Shown here: positions 27,689 to 37,517 of the stretch, piece by piece
Position numbering within the stretch: the stretch's first letter is position 1
How the letters are laid out: each line of letters opens with the position of its first letter
NCBI RefSeq assembly: GCF_016756495.1
Contig: NZ_AP023243.1
Location: 3,848,501-3,912,500, forward strand
Reading direction: 5' to 3'
DNA: 64,000 bases
Source: Mesorhizobium sp. 113-3-3
GTDB lineage: Bacteria; Pseudomonadota; Alphaproteobacteria; Rhizobiales; Rhizobiaceae
Translations under genes and position numbers: made by a program
Notes under the pieces: model-generated
The model's input: the letters and a program-made list of their open reading frames with translations, nothing else
The model's database searches: none
What the model was told of the DNA's origin: nothing

Positions 27689-28516
27689 ATGCGAAAAGTG
27701 TTGTGTGCCGCCGCTCTCGCCGTCGCCAGCCTGTGGTCCGGCCAAGTCGCGGCCGACGATTGCGGCGATGCCGCCGCGCTGGTGCAGCAAGCCTATCCCA
27801 AGGCACGACTGAGCGCCGACGGCGCCTCGTTTACGCTCGAACCCCATACCAGTATCGTCTCGACGCTCCGGTACGGCGAAACGCCTTTCGGCGTGATCTG
27901 CAAGATCTGGCCAGCCCATGACGACCTGCTACTGGTCGCGGTGCCGCTGATCGACAGCTCTCAATCCGGCGACGGCGCGCATGTCGGCGACATCGAGCTT
28001 CTGGTCGTCGACAGGAACAGCCGGCAGGTCCGCCAGCGCCTGCTCCAGCCCGGGCTGATGGACGATGATGCCATCGCCATTGACAAGATCGAATTCGATA
28101 CCGGCCGCTATGGGCTGGCGCCTGGCATCACGGCGTTCGGCCTGCGTATCGATATGCTGGGCAGTTCGCGGCCCAATCCGTTCCGAGAAACCGATTTGCG
28201 GCTCTATGTTCTCTCCGGCAATGCGCTGCGCGTGATGCTCGACGGCCTCGTCGTTGCCGGATACCATGGTGAAGGCGACGCCAGTTGCGCGGGGTCCTTC
28301 TATTCCAACCGGGTCAGCCTGACGATGGGCACGACGAGCCATCACGGCTATCGCGATATCATTCTGGCGGAGCGGAACGACACCGACGAGCCGTCCGTCG
28401 ACGAGAATGGCGAGTGCCAGTCCCATCCCGGCAAACCCGTGAACAAGACCTACCGGCTGCGCTATGACGGCAGCCGCTATCCGGTTCCAGAAGCGCTCAA
28501 GATCCTGGAGCGGTGA
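27689..28516 (+). CDS. exported protein of unknown function within the Tad region
   Basis: I do not recognise a family. The start at 27689 gives MRKVLCAAALAVASLWSGQVAADDCGDAA as N-terminus (two parts: MRKVLCAAALAVASLWSGQV then AADDCGD), a signal peptide cleaved near VAA/DD. The 275-residue product has at least four cysteines in the mature part (DDC, GVICKIW, DASCAGSF, NGECQSH), consistent with disulfides in the periplasm. It lies between tadC and the tadD-like gene, in the same direction but with larger gaps, so membership in the pilus operon is uncertain. A longer open frame to 27479 overlaps tadC and lacks a ribosome site. Confidence 0.7.
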   Translation: MRKVLCAAALAVASLWSGQVAADDCGDAAALVQQAYPKARLSADGASFTLEPHTSIVSTLRYGETPFGVICKIWPAHDDLLLVAVPLIDSSQSGDGAHVGDIELLVVDRNSRQVRQRLLQPGLMDDDAIAIDKIEFDTGRYGLAPGITAFGLRIDMLGSSRPNPFRETDLRLYVLSGNALRVMLDGLVVAGYHGEGDASCAGSFYSNRVSLTMGTTSHHGYRDIILAERNDTDEPSVDENGECQSHPGKPVNKTYRLRYDGSRYPVPEALKILER

Positions 28517-28675
28517 CACCGCTGCTCGCCGCCTTGATGAGGTGGCGGTGCCGGTGGTTAATGGCCGGTATACCGGGAACCAAATTTTAGGCGCATTTCA
28601 GCACCGAAGCTTAATCGCTCGCATGTATCGTGTTTCCTGAACAACGACCCGGCAAATCGGGCGACGGGGCAGGGC

Positions 28676-29149
28676 ATGCGTCACAAGAGTTTCACCGCAA
28701 TGGCCGCAATGGCGGCCGTCTTGATTGTGTCCGGGTGCACGACGAACAACAACGTCGACACGACCAAGACGACGGCGATCCAGCCTGCGGCGAAGGATGT
28801 CGACACATCCGACCTGGCGCAAGGCAAGGCACAGTTTCGCGACGCCAATTATGGTCTCGCCGAACAGCATTTCCGCAAGGCCGTCGAGCTGAAGGCCGAC
28901 AATGCGGAGGCCTGGATGGGGCTGGCCGCCTCCTATGACGAGCTCGGCCGCTTCGACTTTGCCGACCGCGCCTACGGCCAGTTGCTGAAAGTCGCCGGCC
29001 GCAAACCGCAGATCGTCAACAATATGGGCTATTCGCAACTGCTGCGCGGCAACAAGAAGAAGGCCAGGGCACTGCTGCTCGAGGCGAAGGCCGGCATGGC
29101 CGACCCGACGGTCGTCAACGCCAATCTCGCACTGCTGAACAAGGGCTGA
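28676..29149 (+). CDS. tadD: TadD-like TPR lipoprotein
   Basis: The 157-residue protein has a lipoprotein signal (AAVLIVSGC, Cys about residue 21) followed by tetratricopeptide repeats (ANYGLAEQHFRKAVELKADN; then AEAWMGLAASYDELGRFDFA). TadD homologues are needed for Tad pilus assembly, probably as outer-membrane scaffold proteins. Position downstream of tadC supports this. Shorter than many TadD proteins (about 250 residues), with space for roughly three TPRs. It has its own 159-base upstream gap. Confidence 0.8.
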   Translation: MRHKSFTAMAAMAAVLIVSGCTTNNNVDTTKTTAIQPAAKDVDTSDLAQGKAQFRDANYGLAEQHFRKAVELKADNAEAWMGLAASYDELGRFDFADRAYGQLLKVAGRKPQIVNNMGYSQLLRGNKKKARALLLEAKAGMADPTVVNANLALLNKG

Positions 29150-29322
29150 TGCGCGTTTGACCTTTGCGCCGGCCAAGGGGCGATTTCCGCACAAGCACTG
29201 TCGACGCTTTGTAAACCGTAACCGCAGCTTGGATCGAAAGATCGGCTGAAAACCATGTTCGAGGGCTGCCGCTGACCTAGAATGCGGCGTAACCGCCGAC
29301 GCTGGAGAGGCCGCCGCCCGAT

Positions 29323-30498
29323 ATGCTGGATTTCAGTTCGCTCCTGCTCGCGGCCGCGCTGTCGGGCACATGCCTGGCCGTCACCATGTTTGCCATCTGG
29401 CTCACTGCGCCGCGGGCGCGTTTCGTGCTGACGGTGGCGTGCGGCATTATCGTGCTTGTCGCGCATGTGATCCTGTTCTGGCGCTACACCAAGGAGCCCG
29501 ATCCGCTGCTTTGCCAGATCGCGCTGGCGCTGCTCAGCCTGGGCTTCCTGATCATCTGCCTTTCGGCCATGCAGTATCTCGGCGTGCCGGACCACAGGCG
29601 TGCGATCGTGCCGACACTTGCCGCCATGGCTGTCTGCGCGGCCGTGACCTTCCTTGGCCTTGACGGCGTCGGCTTCATCATCACCTACGCGACGGTCACC
29701 GTGCTGCTGTCGACGATCGGGGCCATGTTCTGGGTCAATGGCAGCCACGATCGCCGGATCCTGCTGGTGGTTTCGTTCCTGAGCGGCACCTGTGCGGTGT
29801 CGTTTGCCCTTTGCGGCGTGGTTCTGATGGCCAAGGGGCAATGGACGCTCGGGGCGGCGCCGGACAACTGGGCCGAACGTCTGAATTCGGTCGTTGCGGT
29901 CGCCTGCATGACCGGCCTCGGCGCCTTGACGCTCTCGCTTCATCACCTGCAGGCGCAGATCGAGTTGAAGGCCGAGACGATGACCGATCCATTGACCGGG
30001 CTGATGAACCGTCGCGGGTTGATGTCGCTCCATGGCGAGCGCCCCTTCGGCCCCTTCATGGCGGTCGTCATGTTCGACCTCGATCACTTCAAGCGGACCA
30101 ACGACATCTATGGCCACCCGGTCGGGGACCAGGTCCTGTGCCGCTTCGCCGCCGTCATCCGGAAATATGCCAGAACCGGCGTCGACGCCTTTCGCCTGGG
30201 CGGCGAGGAGTTCGCCATCGTCATGTCGCGGATGACGGAAGAGAGGGCCCATGATCTTGCCAGCAAGATCGGCGTGGCCTTCGGCACTGAAATCGTTCCT
30301 ACCCCGCTCGGTCCATTGCGCAGCACGGTCAGCGGCGGCATCGGCTTTGGCGCCGCCGACGGCAGCCGCCTCGACGAGGTGCTGGCCGAGGCGGACGCCG
30401 CACTCTACGCGGCCAAACGCGCTGGCCGAAACTGCGTCATCAGCCACAAAAGAATGGGCAAGGCCGAGCCGGTCAAGCCGGCCTTGCGCTCGGCATAG
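29323..30498 (+). CDS. membrane-bound diguanylate cyclase (GGDEF domain)
   Basis: The 391-residue protein has an N-terminal sensory part with about six hydrophobic helices (residues ~5-205, starting SSLLLAAALSGTCLAVTMFA) and a C-terminal GGDEF domain that would make c-di-GMP from two GTP. The active-site motif is intact (GGEEF, about residues 293-297), as is DPLTGLMNRRG. The inhibitory I-site that should read RxxD before the motif reads RTGV, so product inhibition is probably lost. It ends 12 bases from the convergent gcvP. Located next to Tad genes, which are often under c-di-GMP control, but a link is speculative. Confidence 0.9.
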   Translation: MLDFSSLLLAAALSGTCLAVTMFAIWLTAPRARFVLTVACGIIVLVAHVILFWRYTKEPDPLLCQIALALLSLGFLIICLSAMQYLGVPDHRRAIVPTLAAMAVCAAVTFLGLDGVGFIITYATVTVLLSTIGAMFWVNGSHDRRILLVVSFLSGTCAVSFALCGVVLMAKGQWTLGAAPDNWAERLNSVVAVACMTGLGALTLSLHHLQAQIELKAETMTDPLTGLMNRRGLMSLHGERPFGPFMAVVMFDLDHFKRTNDIYGHPVGDQVLCRFAAVIRKYARTGVDAFRLGGEEFAIVMSRMTEERAHDLASKIGVAFGTEIVPTPLGPLRSTVSGGIGFGAADGSRLDEVLAEADAALYAAKRAGRNCVISHKRMGKAEPVKPALRSA

Positions 30499-30510
30499 GC
30501 CGAGAGGCGG

Positions 30511-33324
30511 CTATTCGGCCGCCCCGAGATAATCCGACAGCGGCGGGCAGGAGCAGACCAGATTGCGGTCGCCGGCGACATTGTCGATGCGCGACACCGG
30601 CGGCCAGTACTTGGCTGCCGTATCGGCATCGCCGGCCGGATAGGCCGCTTCCAGACGCGAGTAGGGGTGGGTCCATTGTCCGGCCAGCGTCTCGGCGGCG
30701 GTGTGCGGCGCGTTGACCAGCGGGTTGTCGGCCAAGGGCCAGTCGCCCCTGGCGACTTTCGCCGCTTCGCCGGCAATGGCGATCATCGCCTCGCAGAAGC
30801 GGTCGAGTTCGCGCTTCGGCTCGGATTCCGTCGGCTCGACCATCAGCGTGCCGGCTACCGGGAACGACATGGTGGGCGCGTGAAAGCCGTAGTCGATCAG
30901 GCGCTTGGCGATGTCGTCGACGCTGATGCCGGCGCTCTCCTTGAGCACGCGGGTGTCGAGGATGCATTCATGCGCGATGCGATCGTGCCGGCCCTTGTAG
31001 AGCAGCGGGAAGTGCGGCGCGAGCCGTGTCGCCACATAGTTGGCCGAGATGATGGCGGTCTCGGTTGCATGCTTCAGTCCGGCGGCGCCCATCATGCGGA
31101 TGTACATCCAGGTGATCGGCAGGATGGAAGCGCTGCCGAAGGGTGCCGCCGACACGGCATGCGCCGAGCCTTCGGTGACATGGCCCGGCAGATAAGGCTT
31201 CAGGTGCGCCCTGACGCCGATCGGGCCGATGCCGGGGCCACCGCCGCCATGCGGGATGCAGAAGGTCTTGTGCAGGTTCATGTGGCAGACATCGGCGCCG
31301 ATATCCGCGGGCCGGGCGAGCGCGACCAGGGCGTTGAGGTTGGCGCCGTCAAAATAGACCTGGCCGCCATGCTCATGGATGAGGGCGCAGAGGTGGCGGG
31401 CGCCTTCTTCGTAGACGCCATGCGTCGAGGGATAGGTGAACATCAGCGCCGCGAGGTTCTTGGAATGCTCGTTGGCCTTGGCCCGCATATCGTCCATGTC
31501 GATATTGCCGTCCTCCAGGCAGCGCACGACGACGACGCTCATGCCGGCCATCGCCGCGCTTGCCGGATTGGTGCCATGCGCGGAGGAGGGAATCAGGCAG
31601 ACGGTGCGATGGCCTTCGCCGCGCGAGCGGTGATAGGCGCGGATGGCGAGCAGGCCGGCATATTCGCCCTGGCTGCCGGCATTGGGCTGCAGGCTGACCG
31701 CGTCGAAACCGGTGATTTCCGACAGCCAGCCTTCCAGCTCGCCGATCATGGCGCGATAGCCGGCCGAATGGCTGGCCGGCGCGAAAGGATGCAGATTGGC
31801 GATGCTTGGCCAGCTTACCGGCATCATTTCGGCCGCCGCATTGAGCTTCATGGTGCAGGACCCGAGCGGGATCATGGAGCGGTCGAGCGCCAGATCCTTG
31901 TCGGCCAGCCGGCGCAGCAGGCGCATCATGTCGGTTTCCGACTTGTTCTCGTTGAAGACCGGCTGGGTCAGAAACTCTTTTCCGCGCGGCTTGCCGGGAA
32001 CGGTGCTGTCGGCCGAGGGAGCAGCCTTGGCGCCGAACAGGGAAGCGATCGCGTCGAGATCGGCGTCGGTCGAGGTCTCGTCGAATGCGATGCCGACATG
32101 GTCGGCGTCGAGGACGCGCAGCAGCCGGCCGGTCTTTTCGGCAGCAGCGGCGATTTGCGCGGCCTCGCCTTTCACCTCGACCGTCACCGTGTCGAAGCGC
32201 CTGGCGCCGAGCACCGACACGCCTGCCGCTTTGAGCCCGCTCGCCAGGCGATTGGCCAGCGCGTGGATGCGCCCGGCGATCGCCTGCAGCCCGGCGGGGC
32301 CGTGCCAGATGGCATAGGCCGTCGCCATGTTGGCAAGCAGCGCCTGCGCGGTGCAGATGTTGGAGGTCGCCTTGTCGCGGCGGATATGCTGTTCGCGCGT
32401 CTGCAGGGCGAGGCGGTAGCCGGGCCGGCCCTTGCTGTCGGTCGACTGGCCGACGAGACGGCCGGGCATGAGGCGCGTCAGTTTGTCGGAGACGGCGCAG
32501 TAGGCGGCGTGCGGGCCGCCAAAGCCCATCGGCACGCCAAAGCGCTGCATCGGGCCCACCGCGATGTCGGCGCCAAGTTTCGCCGGCGCATCGGTCAGCG
32601 TCAGGCCAAGCGGATCGGCGATGAAGACAACGATGGCGCCTGTCGCGCGAGCCTTGTCGATCGCGGCCTTGTGGTCGCCATAGACGCCGAACGTGTCGGG
32701 CCAGGAGACGAGCAAGGCGGCGGTGTTGTCGTCGATCGTCTCTCCGTCAATCTCGATGCCGAGCGGTTCGGCGCGGGTGCGCACCACATCCAGCGTCTGC
32801 GGATGCGGCGTGCCGGCGAAGGCCACCTTGGTGCGCTTGTCGCGGTGGTGGCGCAGCGCGATGCCGACCGCTTCGGCGACAGCGGTTGCCTCATCGAGCA
32901 GCGAGGCGGACGCCACCGGCAATCCGGTCAATTCTGCGACCAAGGTCTGGAAATTGAACAGCATTTCCAGGCGGCCCTGGCTGATCTCGGCCTGATAGGG
33001 CGTGTAGGCCGTGTACCAGGCCGGATTCTCGAACAGATTGCGCTGGATGACCGGCGGCACGTGGACGCCGTGATAGCCGGCGCCGATGAAGCTCTTCAGC
33101 ACGGTATTCCCAGCCATGATCGCCGACAATTCGGCCAGCGCTTCGGCTTCGCTGGCTGGCGCGGGCAAGGTCAGCGGCATGTCGAGGCGAATCGACTGCG
33201 GCACGGCCTGGCTGATCAGCGTCTCGACGGAGGGAACGCCGATCACCGCAAGCATGGCTCTGACATCGTTGACACCAGGACCGATATGGCGGGCCGAGAA
33301 GGGGGTGAGTGCTGTGGTCATCAT
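30511..33324 (-). CDS. gcvP: glycine dehydrogenase (P protein of the glycine cleavage system)
   Basis: GcvP decarboxylates glycine with pyridoxal phosphate and passes the aminomethyl group to lipoylated GcvH. The 937-residue single-chain protein has both halves of the fused P protein; the PLP lysine lies in [18 protein letters not shown]. Normal length (about 930-960). It is last in the gcvT-gcvH-gcvP operon, 14 bases after gcvH, and is transcribed from a glycine riboswitch upstream of gcvT. The start [20 protein letters not shown] is typical. Confidence 0.98.
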   Translation of the reverse strand: MMTTALTPFSARHIGPGVNDVRAMLAVIGVPSVETLISQAVPQSIRLDMPLTLPAPASEAEALAELSAIMAGNTVLKSFIGAGYHGVHVPPVIQRNLFENPAWYTAYTPYQAEISQGRLEMLFNFQTLVAELTGLPVASASLLDEATAVAEAVGIALRHHRDKRTKVAFAGTPHPQTLDVVRTRAEPLGIEIDGETIDDNTAALLVSWPDTFGVYGDHKAAIDKARATGAIVVFIADPLGLTLTDAPAKLGADIAVGPMQRFGVPMGFGGPHAAYCAVSDKLTRLMPGRLVGQSTDSKGRPGYRLALQTREQHIRRDKATSNICTAQALLANMATAYAIWHGPAGLQAIAGRIHALANRLASGLKAAGVSVLGARRFDTVTVEVKGEAAQIAAAAEKTGRLLRVLDADHVGIAFDETSTDADLDAIASLFGAKAAPSADSTVPGKPRGKEFLTQPVFNENKSETDMMRLLRRLADKDLALDRSMIPLGSCTMKLNAAAEMMPVSWPSIANLHPFAPASHSAGYRAMIGELEGWLSEITGFDAVSLQPNAGSQGEYAGLLAIRAYHRSRGEGHRTVCLIPSSAHGTNPASAAMAGMSVVVVRCLEDGNIDMDDMRAKANEHSKNLAALMFTYPSTHGVYEEGARHLCALIHEHGGQVYFDGANLNALVALARPADIGADVCHMNLHKTFCIPHGGGGPGIGPIGVRAHLKPYLPGHVTEGSAHAVSAAPFGSASILPITWMYIRMMGAAGLKHATETAIISANYVATRLAPHFPLLYKGRHDRIAHECILDTRVLKESAGISVDDIAKRLIDYGFHAPTMSFPVAGTLMVEPTESEPKRELDRFCEAMIAIAGEAAKVARGDWPLADNPLVNAPHTAAETLAGQWTHPYSRLEAAYPAGDADTAAKYWPPVSRIDNVAGDRNLVCSCPPLSDYLGAAE

Positions 33325-33338
33325 CTCTAGTCCTGATT

Positions 33339-33707
33339 TCAGGCGATATGGGCTTTGTAGGCGGCCTCATCCATGAGGCCGGCGAGCTGGCTTTCGTCGG
33401 CGAGCTTCATCTTCCACAGCCAGCCGGCGCCGGTGGCGGCCGAGTTGACCAGCGACGGGTCGGAAGACAGCGTGCCGTTGGCCTCGGTGATCTCGCCGTC
33501 AACCGGCGCGTAAACGTCAGAGGCCGCCTTGACGGATTCGACCACGACGGCGGTATCGCCCTTGGTCAGCTTCTTTCCGGTCTCCGGCAGTTCGACGAAG
33601 ACGAGGTCACCGAGTTGCTCCTGCGCGTAGTCAGTGATGCCGACGGTGGCGATGCCGCCTTCGACGCGGAGCCATTCGTGATCAGCGGTGAAATAGGTCG
33701 TTGCCAT
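33339..33707 (-). CDS. gcvH: glycine cleavage system H protein
   Basis: GcvH carries the lipoyl arm that shuttles the aminomethyl group between P, T and L proteins. The 122-residue protein starts [20 protein letters not shown] and has the lipoylation motif [11 protein letters not shown] with K60, plus the conserved GWLWKMK near the C-terminus. Standard length. Five bases downstream of gcvT and 14 bases before gcvP. Confidence 0.98.
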   Translation of the reverse strand: MATTYFTADHEWLRVEGGIATVGITDYAQEQLGDLVFVELPETGKKLTKGDTAVVVESVKAASDVYAPVDGEITEANGTLSSDPSLVNSAATGAGWLWKMKLADESQLAGLMDEAAYKAHIA

Positions 33708-33712
33708 GAAAT

Positions 33713-34813
33713 CTATCCTTTGCGGTAGCGATGAGGGGTGAAGGGCAGGGAACTGATATCGACGGGAATCTTCGTGCCGCGCACATCGGCGAACACCCGT
33801 GTGCCAGGCTTTGCCAGCGATGCGGCGACATAGCCCATGGCGACCGGATGGCCGGCCGAGGGCCCGAACCCACCCGATGTGACATGGCCCGCAGGATTGC
33901 CGTCGGCGTCGAACAGCGCAGCGCCGGCACGCACCGGCTGGCGGCCGTCTGGTTTCAGCCCGACACGCTTTTGCGCCGGGCCGCGTTCGACGGCGGCGCG
34001 CAGGGCGTCTGCGCCGATGAAAGCGCCGGACGCGCGGATCTCCTTGGGGATTGCCCACATCAGCGCGGCTGCGGCCGGATCTGTCTCCGGGGTGATGTCC
34101 TGGCCATGCAGGCAAAGCCCGGCCTCGAGCCGCAGGCTGTCGCGCGCGGCAAGGCCGATCCATAGAACGCGCTCATCCTCGAGCAGCTTCGCGACAAGGG
34201 CGCGCGCATCGGCTTCTGGCAGGCCGATCTCGAAACCGTCCTCGCCGGTATAGCCCGACCGGCTCATGAACCAGTCTTTCCGCGGCTCGACCCCGTGCAT
34301 GAACAGCAGCGCGCCGGTCTCGATGCCGGCACGGGAGAGTGCCGCCCAGGCTTCCGGACCCTGGATGGCCAGGAAGACGCGGTCGAGCGGCTCGACCTCG
34401 ACATCGAAATCGGCGGCCAACTCACGCAGATGCTTTTCGTCGGCGACGGCGTTGCCGGCATTGGCAACCACCATGAACCTGGTATCGCCGAGCCGGGTGA
34501 CGATCAGGTCGTCGAGGATGCCGCCGGCCTCATTGAGGAAGAAGGACAGTTTCGACTGCGAGATTTCGAGCACGCCGGCATCCAGCGGGCAAGCGCGGTT
34601 GAGCAGCGCAACCGCCTGCGGCCCGCTGACCTCGAACAATTTCATGTGCGAGATGTCGAAGAGGCCGGCATGCTCGCGGGTATGCAGATGCTCCTTCATG
34701 ACACCGGCCGGATAGGTCAGCGGCATCGACCAGCCGGCAAAGGCGCCGAACCGCGCACCAGCGGCTGTGTGGATATCTTCGAGGGGAAGGTGTTTTGAGT
34801 CGTCGCCCGTCAT
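33713..34813 (-). CDS. gcvT: aminomethyltransferase (T protein of the glycine cleavage system)
   Basis: GcvT transfers the methylene from lipoyl-GcvH to tetrahydrofolate and releases ammonia. The 366-residue protein opens [20 protein letters not shown], contains the folate-binding [16 protein letters not shown] segment, and the [14 protein letters not shown] motif. The start has GGAG 5-9 bases upstream. It is the first gene of gcvTHP and follows a tandem glycine riboswitch whose last paired base is about 49 bases from the ATG. Confidence 0.97.
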   Translation of the reverse strand: MTGDDSKHLPLEDIHTAAGARFGAFAGWSMPLTYPAGVMKEHLHTREHAGLFDISHMKLFEVSGPQAVALLNRACPLDAGVLEISQSKLSFFLNEAGGILDDLIVTRLGDTRFMVVANAGNAVADEKHLRELAADFDVEVEPLDRVFLAIQGPEAWAALSRAGIETGALLFMHGVEPRKDWFMSRSGYTGEDGFEIGLPEADARALVAKLLEDERVLWIGLAARDSLRLEAGLCLHGQDITPETDPAAAALMWAIPKEIRASGAFIGADALRAAVERGPAQKRVGLKPDGRQPVRAGAALFDADGNPAGHVTSGGFGPSAGHPVAMGYVAASLAKPGTRVFADVRGTKIPVDISSLPFTPHRYRKG

Positions 34814-34862
34814 GTCGTCTCCAGAGTCGCACGCAATCGGCCGCGAATGGCGACCAGTCCGT

Positions 34863-35040
34863 GCCCCTCTGTCTGAAGCCTGAGAGACTCGCGCAGCCGG
34901 AACTCTGTCAGCGGCGCTTACACCTTCGGCGCGGGGGCAAGCCCCGACTTTCCAGAGTGTCTTTCCCGTCTACGGTTCTTTTGCCTGAGAGATTTCGGGC
35001 GATTTCCCCTTCGGCGGCAGCTCTCGCTGCTCTCTCCCGC
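34863..35040 (-). promoter_or_regulatory. tandem glycine riboswitch upstream of gcvT
   Basis: Read on the minus strand, two glycine aptamers follow each other. Aptamer 1 (about 35040-34964) has GGGAGAGA, then GCCGCCGAAGGGG, then AAUCUCUCAGGCAAAAG and GACGGG. Aptamer 2 (about 34960-34863) has ACACUCUGGAAAG, GCGCCGAAGGUGUAAGC, GUCUCUCAGGCUUC and GACAGAGGGG. The GCCGAAG and CUCUCAGG blocks are the most conserved parts of the gcvT-motif RNA. The downstream genes are gcvT, gcvH and gcvP, so glycine should switch expression on. Boundaries are approximate by a few bases. Confidence 0.93.
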
Positions 35041-35289
35041 AAACAGGTAGGACTCAGAACCCCGAGCCCTCGACGCGCCATCCATAGCCCGTCGGCGACA
35101 CCTTGTCACCTCCCAGCGACATTTAAAGCGCGTCGCTGAAACGGATCGAGCCCATGCGCTCTGGCTGCGCATTTCGGGCGACATGCCTTGGCAGGCAAGT
35201 CTTCGCTAACCACGCCGTTTGCCGGTTTTTCAAGACACTCCTGATATAGCAGGCACGATGTAAGGCTTCGGGGCGGACGGGGACGACAG

Positions 35290-36291
35290 ATGGGCGAATT
35301 GATCATGAGCGCGCCGGTGGCGGGGCTGACCTCGAAGAATCGCATCGCCTCGGAGGACGTGGCGATGCTGCGTCGCGACGTGTTCGCCGATGGCGTGGTG
35401 ACACGAGGCGAGGCCGAGGCGCTGTTCGCTCTTGACCAGACAGCCCAGGACAAATGCGCGGAATGGGCACCGTTCTTCGTCGAGGCGGTGACCGACTACA
35501 TCGTCCATCAGGAAAAGCCCTCGGGCTACATCTCGCAGGAGAATGCCGACTGGCTGGTCCGCACCATTTCGCGTGACGGCATGGTCGACAGCCGCACCGA
35601 ACTCGAATTGCTGGTCCATGTGCTGGAAGAGGCGAGGTCCTCGCCGGGCAAGCTTTGCGTCTACGCGCTGGAGCAGGTTGCGCACGCCGTCATCGACGGC
35701 AAGGGACCGCTGATGCTGGGCGGCGCGCTGGTGCCCGGACTGATCGCCAAGGCGGAAGTCGAATTGCTGCGGCGTATCCTCCACGCCCATGGCGGCGACG
35801 GCAACATCGCCATCACCCGCGGCGAGGCCGAGGTGCTGTTCAGGATCAATGAACAGACCGCCCAGGCCAAGAACGATCCGTCCTGGAACGACCTGTTCGT
35901 CAAGGCGATCGCCAATTTCGTCATGTGCTCGGCCGGCTATGAAGCGCCGACCCGCGACGTGGCGCTGCGCCAGGAAAACTTCCTCGAACGCGCCGATCCG
36001 CAAATCGGCGGCTTCTTCAGCCGTATGGTCTCCGGCGGCCTTGCCGGCATCATCGAGGCCTACCGGTCGCCCGATGACATCGAGGCCGAATGGGAAGCCA
36101 AGAACAGGGCGGCCGAGGCCTTGGCCCGCCGTGCCGAGACCATAGATGCCGGCGAAGCCAAATGGCTGGTCGAGCATATTGGGGCGAACCGACCCTTGTA
36201 TGAGAACGAGCGTGCACTGCTGACCCTGATCAAGCATGCCTCGCCGGAGATCCATCCGGCGCTGAGGCCGCTGCTCGAGAAAGTCGCCTAA
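35290..36291 (+). CDS. conserved-looking protein with internal duplication and EF-hand/TerB-like acidic segments
   Basis: I do not recognise a named family. The 333-residue protein is soluble with no signal peptide or membrane helix. It contains repeats of an acidic turn plus helix: FADGVVTRGEAEALFAL, then SRDGMVDSRTELELLVHVL, then GDGNIAITRGEAEVLFRI, then ETIDAGEAKWLVEHIG. The first and third units are also followed by matching 50-residue stretches (WAPFFVEAVTDYIV compared with WNDLFVKAIANFVM), indicating a tandem duplication of about 150 residues. The DG-x-[VI]-x3-E-x-E-x-L pattern recalls EF-hand or TerB domains. Start has GGGGACG upstream. It overlaps the convergent GNAT gene by four bases and is divergent from the glycine riboswitch. 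Confidence 0.72.
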   Translation: MGELIMSAPVAGLTSKNRIASEDVAMLRRDVFADGVVTRGEAEALFALDQTAQDKCAEWAPFFVEAVTDYIVHQEKPSGYISQENADWLVRTISRDGMVDSRTELELLVHVLEEARSSPGKLCVYALEQVAHAVIDGKGPLMLGGALVPGLIAKAEVELLRRILHAHGGDGNIAITRGEAEVLFRINEQTAQAKNDPSWNDLFVKAIANFVMCSAGYEAPTRDVALRQENFLERADPQIGGFFSRMVSGGLAGIIEAYRSPDDIEAEWEAKNRAAEALARRAETIDAGEAKWLVEHIGANRPLYENERALLTLIKHASPEIHPALRPLLEKVA

Positions 36292-36725
36292 AGCGCGCCG
36301 TCGGCTGCTATCGTTTTACAAAGGATGATGTTGGAGTGGCCTTCGGGCCATTCCGAGAGTTCGGCGATGCGCTGGAAGCCAGCCTTCTCATAGAGACCCG
36401 GCGCCTGGAAGTCGTGGCTGGAGACCCAAATTCTCCTGACGCCGCGATCGATTGCCTCAGCGACAAAAGCGCTGAGCAACTGGCTTGCATAGCCGCGACC
36501 TCGATAGGCCTCGTCAATCCACATCAATGTCAGCTCGGACGTATTCGCCCAAGAGTAACCGGCAGCAACGCCGATCGCGTTTCCCGCGCCGTCGCGAATA
36601 ACGAAAGTCAGCCCCCGGTCATCGGCGCGGTCTGTCGCGCGCCGGTTGTCGTTGTGGAGGCGTTCCTCGAGCCAACTCAACTCGATCGGCGACAAATCGT
36701 GCTCGGCGTGTATGCGAGCGGTCAT
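36288..36725 (-). CDS. GNAT-family N-acetyltransferase
   Basis: The 145-residue protein is a GCN5-related acetyltransferase. Motif A for acetyl-CoA binding reads YRGRGYASQLLSAFVAEA, followed by the usual APGLYEKAGFQRI C-terminal motif. The start MTARIHAEHDLSPIELSWLE overlaps the stop of the molybdopterin protein gene (ATGA, 36722-36725 on the minus strand), so it is coupled to that operon. The 3' end overlaps the convergent duplicated-protein gene. Substrate unknown; its co-transcription with a sulfite-oxidase-fold enzyme is unexplained. Confidence 0.85.
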   Translation of the reverse strand: MTARIHAEHDLSPIELSWLEERLHNDNRRATDRADDRGLTFVIRDGAGNAIGVAAGYSWANTSELTLMWIDEAYRGRGYASQLLSAFVAEAIDRGVRRIWVSSHDFQAPGLYEKAGFQRIAELSEWPEGHSNIILCKTIAADGAL

Positions 36726-37516
36726 CAAATTCCGCCATACCAGTCGTAGCCATTGTCTTCCCAATAACCGCCGCGGCCGCCGCCGACATTGGCGAAGCCG
36801 TCGACCAGTTCGATCTTGTAGAGATATTTCGGCATCTTGTAGCCGAGCTGGCGCTCGACGCGGACGCGCAGCGGCGCGCCATTCTCGACCGGCAAGGGTT
36901 TGCCGTTCAGGCCATAGGCGAGGATCGTCTGCGGATGGCGGGCGTCGATCAGGTCGATCGTGCCGTAATATTTGATGTCGCCGGACAGGCTGCGGTCGAT
37001 CGTGTCGAGGCAATGGAACATGACATAGCGCGCCTCAGGCTTGACCACCGCCTGGTCGAGCACCAGCGACAGCGGCGTGCCCGTCCATTTGGCGATGCAA
37101 CTCCAGCCCTCGACGCAGTCATGGCGGGTGATCTGGGTGCGGCTCGGCATGTTCTGAAGCTGTTCGCGGCTGAGCGACAGCGGCTTTTCGACGAGGCCCG
37201 AGACTTCCAGCCGCCAGTCGGCGAAATTGTTGGCGAGCAGACCCTTGTAGGTGTCATCGTCAGGCGCGGTGACGCCGTTCGGCCGCTGCGGCTGGCGGAT
37301 ATCGGCCTCGGTGAATTCCGGCGCCAGAGCGTCACGGCCGGCAAGCAGGCGCTGCGCGCGATATGTCAGGCCATTGGCGTTTTCGAGGAAGCTGCGCAGG
37401 CCGCTGCCGATGCTCAACTGGCTGTCGAAGGCGTCGCAACCCGACAGCATGATGCCGGAGGCGCCAAGGCTGGCTGCGGTCAGGAATTTCCTTCGACTGA
37501 TCTGGAATTTCGCCAT
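36725..37516 (-). CDS. molybdopterin-dependent oxidoreductase of the sulfite oxidase/MsrP fold, Tat-exported
   Basis: The 263-residue protein is a periplasmic molybdenum-cofactor enzyme in the sulfite oxidase family. The N-terminus ISRRKFLTAASLGASGIMLS carries a twin-arginine motif (R8-R9), then LSGC with C27 as a possible lipid-anchored cysteine. C134 in RHDCVEGWS is the expected molybdenum ligand. The start at 37516 has GAGGAG 8 bases upstream. It lies one base after the cytochrome b gene and overlaps the GNAT gene. MsrP of E. coli repairs oxidised methionine with MsrQ; here the membrane partner is a b561-type cytochrome instead, so the substrate may differ. Confidence 0.87.
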   Translation of the reverse strand: MAKFQISRRKFLTAASLGASGIMLSGCDAFDSQLSIGSGLRSFLENANGLTYRAQRLLAGRDALAPEFTEADIRQPQRPNGVTAPDDDTYKGLLANNFADWRLEVSGLVEKPLSLSREQLQNMPSRTQITRHDCVEGWSCIAKWTGTPLSLVLDQAVVKPEARYVMFHCLDTIDRSLSGDIKYYGTIDLIDARHPQTILAYGLNGKPLPVENGAPLRVRVERQLGYKMPKYLYKIELVDGFANVGGGRGGYWEDNGYDWYGGI

Positions 37517-37517
37517 G

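Noticed and set aside
30667..33330. 887-codon open frame on the plus strand antisense to gcvP
   Set aside because: It mirrors the whole length of gcvP, has no family motif, is rich in Arg/Gly/Ala/Asp, and is explained by high third-position GC in the real gene.
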